This document shows, in pieces, positions 40,497 through 49,786 of a DNA stretch of 64,000 nt. This DNA comes from JBGSMF01 sp964651475. GTDB taxonomy: Bacteria; Chloroflexota; Anaerolineae; Fen-1058. The stretch's first letter is position 1; each line of letters starts with the position of its first letter. A program made the position numbers and the translations under genes. A model generated the notes under the pieces. The model worked only from the letters and a program-made list of their open reading frames with translations. It did not search any database and was not told the origin of the DNA. Location: the NCBI GenBank assembly GCA_964651475.1, contig CAZYXV010000015.1, forward strand, positions 44,400 to 108,399, given 5' to 3'.

Positions 40497-41846
40497 GTGC
40501 GGCAAATCATCAATGGCGAAGCCATAACCTATAGCCTGGATTTGGCTGCGCCACTGGTCACGGTGCTGGCCGAATACGGAATACGCAATACGCAATACGT
40601 GTACGGCCAAGGCGACAGCCCCCTGGCGAGCTACGACGGTGCAGGCTGGACGTATCTTTCCGGGCGGGATGGGCTGAACTCGGTGCGGCAAGAGACGGAC
40701 GCGGCGGGCAATGTGATTGCGGCGCGCAGTTTTGACCCGTATGGCGTGCCGATGGGCGAGGATGGCGGAAGCCCCTTTGGGTACACGGGAGAGATGCGCG
40801 ACGAGGCCACGGGGTTGGTGTTCCTCAGGGCGAGGATGTATCAGCCGCAACTAGGCATTTTCTTGTCGCGCGACCCGGTGCTCACATCTTCGCCGTACCG
40901 GTATGCCAGTGGCAATCCCATCAACCGCGTTGATCCATCAGGCTACATTGACTGGCAGGCGTGTGTAACTCAAGGTGGATCAAGTACCTGTAAAGCCACA
41001 GATGGGGATGGGGTCTGGCCTATCGCACGCCAGATCAACGATGTCATAGGTACGCCAGGAAATGAGCAGGTTGTAGCAGAGATTGCTACTTTCATCATCA
41101 CAAGCAACTCTATTCCTGCGCCCTATGACCTCAAGTATGGTCAATTGCTTGTACTGCCGGCCGAGTGGGTTGAACCTCTCAAAGCTTATTATCAGCCTGC
41201 TCCTGCACCAACGCCATGGTTGCCTCCAGTCATACACCCTGGGGCGCCTGCTCTCCCTAGTTTGGCTCCATCGTTGCCTGGGATGCCCAACGGCTATATT
41301 GAAGGACGGCTGTACTCATTCACCGATTTCTTCTGCCCAATATGGTTGCACGGTGAAGAAGTGGTATACGATTTCGCGGCCATGCCGCCCCAACGAGCTC
41401 GCTTTACGTACAAGGTGCTGGTGCGGTCAGGTGGTAATGTTGGTGTAGGCGGTCTTTCTACCTCACAGGGTGACTTGACTCTCACCGAGTACGTCGGCCT
41501 GCTCTGGGGATTTGCAAGGCAAGGTTCAGTTAACGAGTACAGCAATGAATTTCTTAGTTGGACCATAGGAGGTTCCCTATCAATTCCTGGACTTCCCGGT
41601 TTTGTTTCACCGGGGACTGGCGCGGTTCTGTACAGTTCACCCAATGGCTCCCTTTACGGGGGAGGCTGGTACGGCAGTATAGGAATAAATATCTTCCCAG
41701 ATAGTGGTGACTATGGTGCTTCGTTCTCGATGATAGGTTCTACCAGGCAAGATCTCACAGAATATGGTAATGAAAGGAAAGTGAGCTACGTTGATCTGGG
41801 CAGGCTGGCCAAAGATATCTGGCTTGGGGTTTTGGGTCGCCGCTGA
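40497..41846 (+). CDS. orphan RHS core with LysM-like tip (cassette 3)
   Basis: A 449-aa frame. RHS core residues 1-150 (MRQIINGEAITYSLDLAAPL, SFDPYGVPMGEDGGSPFGYT, EATGLVFLRARMYQPQLG, NPINRVDPSG) are followed by a LysM-like segment of about 60 residues (VWPIARQIND … LKYGQLLVLPAEW). A Pro-rich linker and a strand-rich Gly domain (EEVVYDFAAMPPQRARFTYK, GAVLYSSPNGSLYGGGWYGS) come next. The whole tip is homologous to cassette 8. LysM domains bind peptidoglycan. The final domain is unknown. It lacks a signal peptide and a true RHS 5' region. Confidence 0.7.
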   Translation: MRQIINGEAITYSLDLAAPLVTVLAEYGIRNTQYVYGQGDSPLASYDGAGWTYLSGRDGLNSVRQETDAAGNVIAARSFDPYGVPMGEDGGSPFGYTGEMRDEATGLVFLRARMYQPQLGIFLSRDPVLTSSPYRYASGNPINRVDPSGYIDWQACVTQGGSSTCKATDGDGVWPIARQINDVIGTPGNEQVVAEIATFIITSNSIPAPYDLKYGQLLVLPAEWVEPLKAYYQPAPAPTPWLPPVIHPGAPALPSLAPSLPGMPNGYIEGRLYSFTDFFCPIWLHGEEVVYDFAAMPPQRARFTYKVLVRSGGNVGVGGLSTSQGDLTLTEYVGLLWGFARQGSVNEYSNEFLSWTIGGSLSIPGLPGFVSPGTGAVLYSSPNGSLYGGGWYGSIGINIFPDSGDYGASFSMIGSTRQDLTEYGNERKVSYVDLGRLAKDIWLGVLGRR

Positions 41847-41982
41847 CGCCATTTGGGCAAGGAGAGATTATGCGTACCTCCATGCTCGAATCTTTCCGCA
41901 ATCCAATGAGCTTGTACGGCCCATACTATGTGCACCAGAACTATGGCGGCTCACTGCCAGTATGGTGACGAGAGGAGGGAAA

Positions 41983-42972
41983 ATGCAACGTTTCACGACA
42001 GTTACGTGGAGCCTTTTGGCAGCGATATTGGTCAGCTTATCGGCATGTTCTTCTCTGAATGTGCGCCAGCCTCGTGACCTGGCGGACAACACATTGAACC
42101 TGCGAGAATACTGGCGGCATACCCCATTCTCCAGTGGCGGAGTGCCAAGCAATCCATGCTTATTCGCTGTTTCTGGCCGGGTGATCTGGACGCAACGTGT
42201 TGCCGATTATGTGCGTTTTGTCAAGGTGCTTGACGGAGCAAGCGGGGGGCTTTTGTGGGAGCAGCAGTTGGAAGATGCTCAAGCGTTAGCGGTGGATGCC
42301 GACCGAGTATACGTTATGGCGCATTTCGACCTTCACGCTTACGACTTGGGCCACGGTGATGCATTGTGGAAATCTCCAAAGTTGCCAGACCATGCAAGTT
42401 ACAGACTGATTTCAGATGGAGAAAAATTGGATGTTTACGATATGACGAGAGAGCTAGTCCACACTTTCGATGCACGCAGCGGCACTGAGTTGAGCACGAC
42501 CCCGGTGTCCACCGAAGGTGGATTTATGCTGGTCTCGTCATCACCTTTGTTTAATCTGTACCTTGGCCCCTCGGCTTTGAAACTACAAGACAGAATGACT
42601 CAACAGACTCTTTGGATAACTCAAATCGAGGAGCTTGGGCCATCGCGATGGCGCTCCGTATTGTTTCGCGACGATGTCATTCTAGTCGGGTGGGGATTCG
42701 CATTGGATGCGCAGAGCGGGCAACTCAGGTGGTACAGGGACGACCTTGATAGTGTGTCCAACTTTGTTGCGGTCAACGATTCTGTATACGCACTTGATGA
42801 CAGGGCGCGCCTGGTGCAACTGGATATACACACGGGCGAAGAAACGGGTTACATCCAATTCACGCCCGCCCGCACAAATGCTTCAGAGAATCGCTATTGG
42901 GTCGCAGCCGATGGGCAGATGATTTTCGTGTCCTTTGACGACAGCCAGGAGGTAATTGCACTGGGACCGTAA
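41983..42972 (+). CDS. PQQ-like beta-propeller lipoprotein, immunity candidate 3
   Basis: A 329-aa protein started at MQRFTTVTW, four bases after GAGGAGGG. Lipoprotein signal LLAAILVSLSACSS. PQQ/BamB-type blades follow: VLDGASGGLLWEQQL, AYDLGHGDALWKSP, ALDAQSGQLRWYRDD, QLDIHTGEETGYIQF and the end FVSFDDSQEVIALGP. It is homologous over its length to the lipoprotein of cassette 8 (56359), which follows a homologous tip. That pairing is the best internal evidence for a tip-specific immunity role. The same terminator follows both. Confidence 0.8.
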   Translation: MQRFTTVTWSLLAAILVSLSACSSLNVRQPRDLADNTLNLREYWRHTPFSSGGVPSNPCLFAVSGRVIWTQRVADYVRFVKVLDGASGGLLWEQQLEDAQALAVDADRVYVMAHFDLHAYDLGHGDALWKSPKLPDHASYRLISDGEKLDVYDMTRELVHTFDARSGTELSTTPVSTEGGFMLVSSSPLFNLYLGPSALKLQDRMTQQTLWITQIEELGPSRWRSVLFRDDVILVGWGFALDAQSGQLRWYRDDLDSVSNFVAVNDSVYALDDRARLVQLDIHTGEETGYIQFTPARTNASENRYWVAADGQMIFVSFDDSQEVIALGP

Positions 42973-43000
42973 ACAGAATCACTGAATCACTGAGCGAGGT

Positions 43001-43038
43001 GAGCACACTGAAACGCCCAGTCAGTGTGCTCATTTTTC
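43001..43038 (+). terminator. intrinsic terminator after PQQ lipoprotein gene
   Basis: GAGCACACTGA (43001-43011) pairs perfectly with TCAGTGTGCTC (43021-43031), followed by ATTTTTCTCGG. It is nearly identical to the terminator at 57410. Confidence 0.9.
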
Positions 43039-43149
43039 TCGGCGCTTCAGGGGTTCATTTGTTGGCACGGCTGCGCAGTGCCCGGCACGGGTAGAACGAG
43101 ACCGATTTCCGCACGCCGCCGCCCACCGTCGCACGCACCATCGCATATA

Positions 43150-43175
43150 TCCTTCGACAGGCTCAGGACAGGCTT
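43150..43175. repeat. short palindromic insert (CCTTCGACAGGCTCAGGACAGG)
   Basis: TCCTTCGACAGGCTCAGGAC followed by AGGCTT. It is inserted in the RHS phrase TITYTYD. Confidence 0.75.
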
Positions 43176-43337
43176 ACGATCGGCTGTATCGCCTGACGCG
43201 CGCAAACTATTCCAGCGGCGAAGCGTTTGCGTATGCGTATGACGCCGTGGGCAACCCACCTTCGGCGGACAGGCCGCACGGCGATGACGAGCACGGCCGG
43301 CGTAACTCACTATGCCTACGACGCCGCCAACCGCCTC

Positions 43338-43358
43338 GTCCTGAGCGAAGTCGAAGGG
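43338..43358. repeat. short palindromic insert (CCTGAGCGAAGTCGAAGGG)
   Basis: GTCCTGAGCGAAGTCGAAGG. It is inserted in ANRLTSVNGQ, giving VLSEVEG. Confidence 0.75.
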
Positions 43359-43403
43359 TTGACAAGCGTGAACGGCCAGGCGTATACTTGGGACAATAAT
43401 CCC

Positions 43404-43431
43404 ACTTCGCTTCGCTCCGGGGACTGGCGCG
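43404..43431. repeat. short insert TCCCACTTCGCTTCGCTCCG
   Basis: It interrupts the RHS phrase TWDNNGNL. The same insert lies at about 54873-54900, in the same phrase of cassette 8. Confidence 0.6.
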
Positions 43432-43573
43432 GCAACCTGACCAATGATGGCAATCGGGAGTATACTTATGATCAGGCGAACCGGTTGATAGCGGTCAGCG
43501 ATCAGCAATCGGCCATCAGCTTTGCGTACAACGGCGACCCTCTTCACTGCGTTCGAGGGCAGGTGGGGCACGT

Positions 43574-44917
43574 GTGCGGCAAATCATCAATGGCGAACCC
43601 ATAACCTATACCCTGGATTTGGCTGCGCCACTGGTCACGGTGCTGGCCGAGAAGCAAGCAACCGGCAACCAGACCTACCTCTACGGTCTTGGAGACTCGC
43701 CCCTGGCAAGCTACGATGGCGCGTGGCGCTACCTCTCCGGGCGGGATGGTCTCAACTCGGTGCGGCAAGAAACGGACGCGGCGGGCAATGTGATTGCCAC
43801 GCGCAGCTTTGATCCGTATGGCGTGCCGATGGGCGAGGATGGTGGAAGCCCGTTTGGGTACACGGGGGAGCAATACGATGGTGACACGGGGTTGGTGTTC
43901 CTGCGGGCGAGGATGTATCAGCCAATGCTGGGCATCTTTGTGTCGCGGGACCAGGGGGACAATGATGACTTGCGCCCGCTGACATACCATGAATGGATGT
44001 ACACCGAAGGGAATCCCATCAACTACGCTGACCCAAGTGGGTTGTGTGTCTTCTGTGAGCCTGGTGATCGGGTGAGGGTAGATGCACGACCAGACCGCAT
44101 CACCCCCATATATGCACGCCCAGATCAGAATTCGCTTGTCGTTGATCGCGTGCAGGACAACGGTTGGGTACGGGTATCGCAGTGGCCCACTCAGGGCAAC
44201 GGACGGGATGAATGGCGCAGAGTGCTGACAGTAAATTCCCGCTCCGGTTGGATTCTTAATCGGAAATTACTTGATAACTGTGAGGGGCCGCCTGGGATGT
44301 TCGGTTGCCTGCCGGTTGCTGCCTGGAATTCGCAGGCAAATTGGAACTGGGGTTTTGGTCCCTCCCAGTTTGCATACAATAACTGTGCGGCTGGCCTCAA
44401 CACACCCGCATGTCGAGGCACCTACTTTCTACTCCGTGGCCTACACAACGGGTTGGATTTTGTTGCATCTACCGGTTCAACACTGGTCTGGCCGGGTACG
44501 GGCAACGGTACAGTTTTGGATAATCCATACCCCAATGATGCAGAGTCAAACATTGTGATTGAATTTGGGGCACGGCGTGTGTTATTCGGACATAGGTCAG
44601 CCTCTTATGTTAATCCCGGCGCACAAGTTCGGCCGGGACAGGCCATTGGCGAGTCTGGTCGCAACGGAGGCGAACATCTTCATTTTGGTGTGCGTAGCGG
44701 AAGAACTATACACTATAACCCTCTCTACTACTTCACTCCCGCATTACAAGACACAATTGTCCGCAACATGGGAGCCTATTACGTGCCTGAACGGGGATAT
44801 GGAGGGTTCAATGCTTATTCGATAATCTCATTCGACGCAGCGGCGGCTGGTGGAGCAAGTTTTTGGGACGACTGTCCCGACTACACTGGCATTGTCTTTC
44901 GTGTCTTACACAATTGA
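43574..44917 (+). CDS. orphan RHS core with SH3-like and M23 peptidase tip (cassette 4)
   Basis: A 447-aa frame. RHS core (SFDPYGVPMGEDGGSPFGYT, NPINYADPSG) to about residue 155. An SH3b-like segment follows (PGDRVRVDARPDRITPIYAR, GWVRVSQWP, SGWILNRKLLDNC). Next is an M23/LytM metallopeptidase with the zinc set LHNGLDF (His and Asp near 291-295), RVLFGHRS and GEHLHFGVRS (HxH near 366). All catalytic residues expected for a lysostaphin-type endopeptidase are present. The target would be peptide cross-links of peptidoglycan. It has no signal peptide of its own. Confidence 0.85.
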   Translation: MRQIINGEPITYTLDLAAPLVTVLAEKQATGNQTYLYGLGDSPLASYDGAWRYLSGRDGLNSVRQETDAAGNVIATRSFDPYGVPMGEDGGSPFGYTGEQYDGDTGLVFLRARMYQPMLGIFVSRDQGDNDDLRPLTYHEWMYTEGNPINYADPSGLCVFCEPGDRVRVDARPDRITPIYARPDQNSLVVDRVQDNGWVRVSQWPTQGNGRDEWRRVLTVNSRSGWILNRKLLDNCEGPPGMFGCLPVAAWNSQANWNWGFGPSQFAYNNCAAGLNTPACRGTYFLLRGLHNGLDFVASTGSTLVWPGTGNGTVLDNPYPNDAESNIVIEFGARRVLFGHRSASYVNPGAQVRPGQAIGESGRNGGEHLHFGVRSGRTIHYNPLYYFTPALQDTIVRNMGAYYVPERGYGGFNAYSIISFDAAAAGGASFWDDCPDYTGIVFRVLHN

Positions 44918-44980
44918 ACAAATGCTTATCACAGGGGTGCCGAAAGTGGATAAAACTGTAAAACAATGCGAGGAGATCTA

Positions 44981-46201
44981 ATGCCTAATTCTAAATTTGC
45001 ATACAAGTTGGGCCTGCTTGTAGTATTTGTAACAATTATGCTTACTCTGGTAACTTGTTCGACCAGCACGTCAGTTCCGGCAGAACGACAGCCCACGTTA
45101 CCAGCAACAAGATCATTGGATATACAAACAGATACACCGCTCTTTCGCCCAACTACGGTGAGCACGACTGTGGGCACACTTACCTCCCACCCAACAGTCG
45201 TGCCGGAGGTAGCTCCGACTCTAGCAGTGATGACATCATCGCCAAACAATGTCGAGGTAAAGGTTTTTCAAATTGAATCAGGCGTTCACAATGATCAGTA
45301 TCCCGAGTTGTCTAGATGCGTTGAGAAAGCATTCTGGTCTGAAGATGGACAGATTATCTACGCCTTTGCGCCTGGGTACTGTGGTGATAAACCCTTGAAG
45401 TGGGTTGTCTACGATATTACGACTCGTTCAACAACAGCTATCTCCTCTCCGCTAAAGTATGACCCTAGCATCTGGCAACGGCTGAATGTGCCGGAACCTC
45501 TCTCCGGTTTAGGTCTCTACCCAGAGTTACAAGAATACATATCACCCAGCGGCGAGCATGTTATTTATACCGTTACACATGGTGACCCCTTTACAACTCC
45601 TCATCCTGCTGCCAGAGTTGAGGTTTGGGTTGCCAACTTGAGCAGCCACCGTAAGGTCAAACTGTCCTTCGATGCATCTATCGGCATCATTCATCAAGCA
45701 TCCTGGATCAATGATGAAACCAAGGTCGTTTTTGATTTTGGCTACGAAGGTGGTGTCGAGTTATACATCGCAGACGTTCGAGAGGGTACGGTCGTATCAC
45801 TGAACGATGTGTCAGACTTTAAGGGAGGGACGGAGCAGCTTTGGGCTATGTCGCCGGATGGCACAACACTTGCCGTCATAGATCTTCAGCTGAATCTTTG
45901 GCTCGTATCTTTGGAAGATGGCAAGAAAAAATTCGTTGAACAATTGACTAGGCATCCATCTTGGTCCAAAGATAGCAAATCGCTGTACTATTGGTGGGGG
46001 CCGTCATTTGAAGACACAGGAACCTTGCGTGTTTATGATATTACATCCGGAAATATTTCTGCACTTGTTAGCCAATCTAGTTTTACAAGCGCATTTGACA
46101 CTTCTCCCCTTGTTTTTGCCGGCGATTTTGCGGTTTCGCCCAGTGGTGGCAAAATATTATTGTGGGGAGGAAGTCTCCGATTGGTTGAACTGCGCAAGTA
46201 G
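44981..46201 (+). CDS. TolB-like propeller lipoprotein, immunity candidate 4
   Basis: A 406-aa protein started at MPNSKF, six bases after GAGGAG. Lipoprotein signal ending LTLVTCST is followed by a Thr/Pro/Val-rich linker of about 60 residues and TolB-type blades (KAFWSEDGQIIYAF, YISPSGEHVIYTV, ASWINDETKVVFDF, WAMSPDGTTLAVI, PSWSKDSKSLYYW). It lies directly after the M23 tip. A lipid-anchored propeller would sit where an M23 toxin acts. The immunity role is inferred. Confidence 0.8.
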   Translation: MPNSKFAYKLGLLVVFVTIMLTLVTCSTSTSVPAERQPTLPATRSLDIQTDTPLFRPTTVSTTVGTLTSHPTVVPEVAPTLAVMTSSPNNVEVKVFQIESGVHNDQYPELSRCVEKAFWSEDGQIIYAFAPGYCGDKPLKWVVYDITTRSTTAISSPLKYDPSIWQRLNVPEPLSGLGLYPELQEYISPSGEHVIYTVTHGDPFTTPHPAARVEVWVANLSSHRKVKLSFDASIGIIHQASWINDETKVVFDFGYEGGVELYIADVREGTVVSLNDVSDFKGGTEQLWAMSPDGTTLAVIDLQLNLWLVSLEDGKKKFVEQLTRHPSWSKDSKSLYYWWGPSFEDTGTLRVYDITSGNISALVSQSSFTSAFDTSPLVFAGDFAVSPSGGKILLWGGSLRLVELRK

Positions 46202-46545
46202 CAGTGATGTGAACTGGCTCTGCGCCCGCGCCAACTACGCGCTGCTGGAGCCGCGCACATTGCGCCGTTGGGCACGCCCTTTCCGGCCACACCCGGCGTG
46301 AGCGGCGCGGAGAGCGGCTGGACGGATGCGCTGCCCGGTACCGTCATCACGCGCAACGTGGCGGGCCTTGAGCCGGGGACGTCCTACCACCCACCTGCGG
46401 CGGGCAGGCTGGCGCGTGCGGCTGCTGTATCGCCCCAACCCACCTGTGGCGGGCAGGCCGTCTCGGTCAAACTGCCAGCCGGTGGATCCACATTCCGTGG
46501 AACGGCTGGCAAGAGACCGATTTCCGCACGCTGCCGCCCACCCTT
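46202..46545 (+). pseudogene. duplicate of RHS linker with two short inserts, 5' of cassette 5
   Basis: It repeats about 33645-33900 of the giant gene almost base for base (SGAESGWTDALPGTVITRNV, AGLEPGTSYH), but is interrupted by CCCACCTGCGGCGGGCAGG (46390-46410) and CCCACCTGTGGCGGGCAGG (46439-46460). The frame changes after the first insert. Confidence 0.7.
46390..46460. repeat. two copies of the CCCACCTGCGGCGGGCAGG insert
   Basis: The copies lie at 46390-46410 and 46439-46460, 29 bases of linker apart. Comparison with 33760-33810, which lacks both, shows each is a clean addition of about 20-22 bp. Confidence 0.7.
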
Positions 46546-48144
46546 GTGCGCACCATTACGTATACTTACGATCCGCTGTACCGCCTGATTCAAGCGAATT
46601 ACTCCACTGGCGAAGTGTTTGAGTACACTTACAACAAGCTCGGCAATCGCATGCGCTACACGCAAACCATCACCACGCCCGTCGTGACCGTATACATCTA
46701 CGACGCCGCCAATCGCTTGACAAGCGTGAACGGTCAAACGTATACTTGGGACAATAACGGCAACTTGCTCAGCGATGGCAGCAAGAACTACACCTACGAC
46801 GCGGCCAACCGCCTGACCGGCATCACGGCAGCCGGCCTAACCTGGAGCGCCGCCTACAACGGCGATGGCGCACGCATCAAACAAACTATCAATGGTGTAG
46901 GGATATTTTACACGCTCGACCTGGCCGCCCCGCTGGTGACAGTGCTGGCCGAGAAGCAAGCGGCTTCGCACAGCAACAAGACTTACCTGTATGGCCCTGG
47001 AGATAGCCCGCTGGCAAGCTACGACGGCGAAGACTGGACCTACCTCTCCGGGCGGGATGGCCTCAACTCGGTGCGGCAAGAGACGGATGCCGATGGCAAC
47101 GTCATCGCCACGCGCAGCTTTGATCCGTATGGTGTGCCGATGGGGAGCGACGGCGGCTCGCCGTTCGGGTACACGGGGGAGCAGTACGATACTTACATTA
47201 AGTTGATGTTCCTGCGGGCGAGGATGTATCAGCCGGGGCTGGGTGTGTTCCTGAGTAGGGACCCGTGGAGTGGCGATGCGCTGCGACCGGGGTCGAGGAA
47301 CGGGTGGAACTATGTGGAAGGGAATCCGGTCAATCGGGTTGATTCATCCGGGGAGATTCCTAGACCACCTGATGTATGTCCGTACCCTGCCAGCGTTTTC
47401 AAAGCACTCGGTTACATCATAAGAGGAAAAGATGGAAAAATCATCCACTATCCTGAACCAAGGGATTGGAATGCCGAAGCCTGGGTGTACTGTGGGCATT
47501 TTTCAATAACAGCTTACCAATTTGTGGTCGAATCCGCTTACATAAAGGTGGATGGAACATTGAAGTATCCTCAACACGACAGGCAGGCTGTGGGAGCCGG
47601 TTTTTCCACAAGCTACCTTTTTGTGCAGGATGTGGAAGCAAATGGAACTGGCAAAGCAGATATCTCTCTGTCATGCACTGCCCAGAACAATTATTTTTCA
47701 AGTGTATATAGTTGGGAAGAAGAGGGAAACATATCATTTACCTACAATTGTGGACGTGGGCGACCAGAGATCACTGTTGACGATGCATACAAGGCCGTAG
47801 CATTTGATCCTGCAATCCTGAATTGGAATTCTCAAATCTATCTCCCTGACCTAGAAGATAAATCTGGTGAGCCAGAAGGTAATGCCGACTTTGTGACCAA
47901 AGACAGAGGTGGGGACATCATAGGATATCATCTTGACGTTTTTACCGGCGAAGGGCCAGGGATACTAACTGGTGACAACAATTCAGTCCCATCTCTCCTA
48001 TATACAAGCTATCAGGCGGGACGTGGGATTTCCTCAACTAAGGTCTGGATAAATGGGAGATCTAGAGATGCACTGTGGCCCCTGGCAGTGTATCAGCGAA
48101 CTAAATACCCGTGGTTTTACTGGCAGTGCGTCGATGAATACTAA
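46546..48144 (+). CDS. orphan RHS core with 3D-domain tip (cassette 5)
   Basis: A 532-aa frame beginning in YD repeats (RTITYTYDPLYRLIQANYST), then RHS core (SFDPYGVPMGSDGGSPFGYT, GNPVNRVDSSGE). The tip from about 270 ends in a segment near 415-475 reading AVAFDPAILNWNSQIYLPDL and TKDRGGDIIGYHLDVFTGEG. This matches the 3D domain (named for its three Asp; MltA-like double-psi barrel) of lytic transglycosylases and resuscitation-type enzymes. The expected activity is cleavage of peptidoglycan glycan strands. Its N-terminal tip part is unknown. Confidence 0.8.
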   Translation: MRTITYTYDPLYRLIQANYSTGEVFEYTYNKLGNRMRYTQTITTPVVTVYIYDAANRLTSVNGQTYTWDNNGNLLSDGSKNYTYDAANRLTGITAAGLTWSAAYNGDGARIKQTINGVGIFYTLDLAAPLVTVLAEKQAASHSNKTYLYGPGDSPLASYDGEDWTYLSGRDGLNSVRQETDADGNVIATRSFDPYGVPMGSDGGSPFGYTGEQYDTYIKLMFLRARMYQPGLGVFLSRDPWSGDALRPGSRNGWNYVEGNPVNRVDSSGEIPRPPDVCPYPASVFKALGYIIRGKDGKIIHYPEPRDWNAEAWVYCGHFSITAYQFVVESAYIKVDGTLKYPQHDRQAVGAGFSTSYLFVQDVEANGTGKADISLSCTAQNNYFSSVYSWEEEGNISFTYNCGRGRPEITVDDAYKAVAFDPAILNWNSQIYLPDLEDKSGEPEGNADFVTKDRGGDIIGYHLDVFTGEGPGILTGDNNSVPSLLYTSYQAGRGISSTKVWINGRSRDALWPLAVYQRTKYPWFYWQCVDEY

Positions 48145-48169
48145 CAACGAGTACATAGTGGAAACTGGG

Positions 48170-49575
48170 ATGATGAAGAAAATCTCTGTTCTGATGGGCA
48201 TCTTATTCTTATCAGGCTTACTACTTGATGCTTGTATAGTCTCCTCTGTAAGTCGCTCACAAGTCACCAGCCAGCCTGACAAGGTAGATACTGCAACAGT
48301 AGTGTTATCTGCACGATCATTACTACAATCTACTGTAACACTTACTCCAGGCCATTCGATACCTTCCAGCACACCATATCCCTCATCGGTCCCAACCGTA
48401 ACATTCACACCGCATCCCAAGTGGATAATACATCCTTTGATGCAGGTTCAGAGAAATTAGCATACCTTTCCAACAAATCTGGCGTAGCTGAAATCCAACT
48501 ACTTGATCTGACAAACGGTTCGGAGAGGCAGTTGACCGAAACAGATTGCAGCAGTGAGTCTCATGGGGGCTATGCGCCCGAGTGGTATGTACCTGGGGTG
48601 CAGTACTTTGCCTGGGAGCCGAGAGGGCGAAGGATAGCATATTTTGCAACATGCGCCAGCGTCACGTATCAATACGCACACTTGAACATCATCGACCTGG
48701 AAACAAACCAGACGATCTCAATTCCAAACGAGACAGACAACACAAGCTATTTAAGCTGGGCACCTGATGGCAGGCGATTGGTCTTTGCACGAAACGCTGG
48801 CGGATTGCGCATTGTTGACCTTGGGCAGAATAAGCCCAAAATCGAATTTGTCCCCGGCTCTACTCTGGGAGAGTGTCTTCCAGGATGTTTTAAGGCGACG
48901 TGGTCACCAACGGGAAACTATATTGCTTACCAAGGACCATTTGTTGCATTGCCTGGGGTCGGCAGTGGGCGTACCTACGTTTCGATTGTTGATCTTGATG
49001 GCAACCATATAATATATGAACCAGAATCTACTCATCGCAGTAATTGGATGTTTCAACCTCAACGCGGCGGATTAGCTTGGTCCAATGACGGCCACTATCT
49101 TGCTATTGCCACAGCGAGAAGCTATACCGGTGCTCAATTGACACTAGGAAAGGTGACTGGTCGTAAGATCGTAAGAGCAAAATTTGGATTGTGGCAGGGC
49201 AGCACAGATAGGCCAAATCAATTTGGGCCAGGTTTCTACAACCCTGTATTTTCTCCTGATGACGAGACCTTATACTTCGTTTCGCTTTGGCCAGAAGCTA
49301 CAGACATAAGGCAACCCTTTGGAACAATCTACAGTGTCAGCACTCAAGAGTTGTTTGATGATTCGTCTCCCAATGTCCATGCAGTATCATCTAAAGATCA
49401 ACTAACAGGGTACCCGTCACTATCACCCGATGGGAAGTGGTTAGTATACGCTGTCCAGACAAGCAAAGGGGTTGAATTATGGCTTCAGGAAGTTGAGGGA
49501 AGCTTTCGGCAAAAGTTGGTAGATGACACTTTTGTAAATATACAGCCCGCTTGGCGACCCACACCCAGTGATTAG
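48170..49575 (+). pseudogene. TolB-like propeller lipoprotein with frameshift, immunity candidate 5
   Basis: The frame from 48170 has a lipoprotein signal (KKISVLMGILFLSGLLLDAC) and a Ser/Thr/Pro linker but runs out at 48460. An overlapping frame continues with the propeller (KLAYLSNKSGVAEIQLLDL, LSWAPDGRRLVFARN, ATWSPTGNYIAY, LAWSNDGHYLAIA, PSLSPDGKWLVYAV) to 49575. The change near 48420-48430 is one indel. A broken immunity gene next to a core with an intact 3D tip would be informative, but a sequencing indel is possible. Confidence 0.65.
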
Positions 49576-49786
49576 TAAACTTGTCACTGAGCGTACTGCC
49601 CGCTCTACCACCACCTGACGTGCGCCAGCTACTCTGATGGCAAAGATTTCCGCTACGAGTATGACGCGGCAGGCCACTCTCTTGCAGATGGCAGCCCGCA
49701 CGCGCTGGCAACAGTGATGCAGCCAAACTAAAACCGGCAACAACCACCATCTCTGAAAACGCTACGCCCGTACCCGCGTCCGTACC
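49576..49786 (+). pseudogene. RHS/FG-GAP remnant, 5' of cassette 6
   Basis: Short RHS-like coding (SSYSDGKDFRYEYDAAG) ends at a stop near 49731. The following bases lead into a fragment of an FG-GAP end (NEGRTYVYYGSSS) at the start of cassette 6. No complete gene is present. Confidence 0.5.

Larger units (their letters stand above)
43075..43573 (+). pseudogene. RHS remnant broken by several short inserts, 5' of cassette 4
   Basis: RHS coding is recognisable in pieces in different frames: NETDFRTPPPTV, AYDRLYRLTRANYSSGEAF, MTSTAGVTHYAYDAANRL and ISFAYNGD. Between them lie palindromic inserts at 43150-43175, 43255-43274, 43338-43358, about 43404-43431 and 43539-43566. Several of these change the frame. 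The insert at 43338 gives VLSEVEG. Confidence 0.65.
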
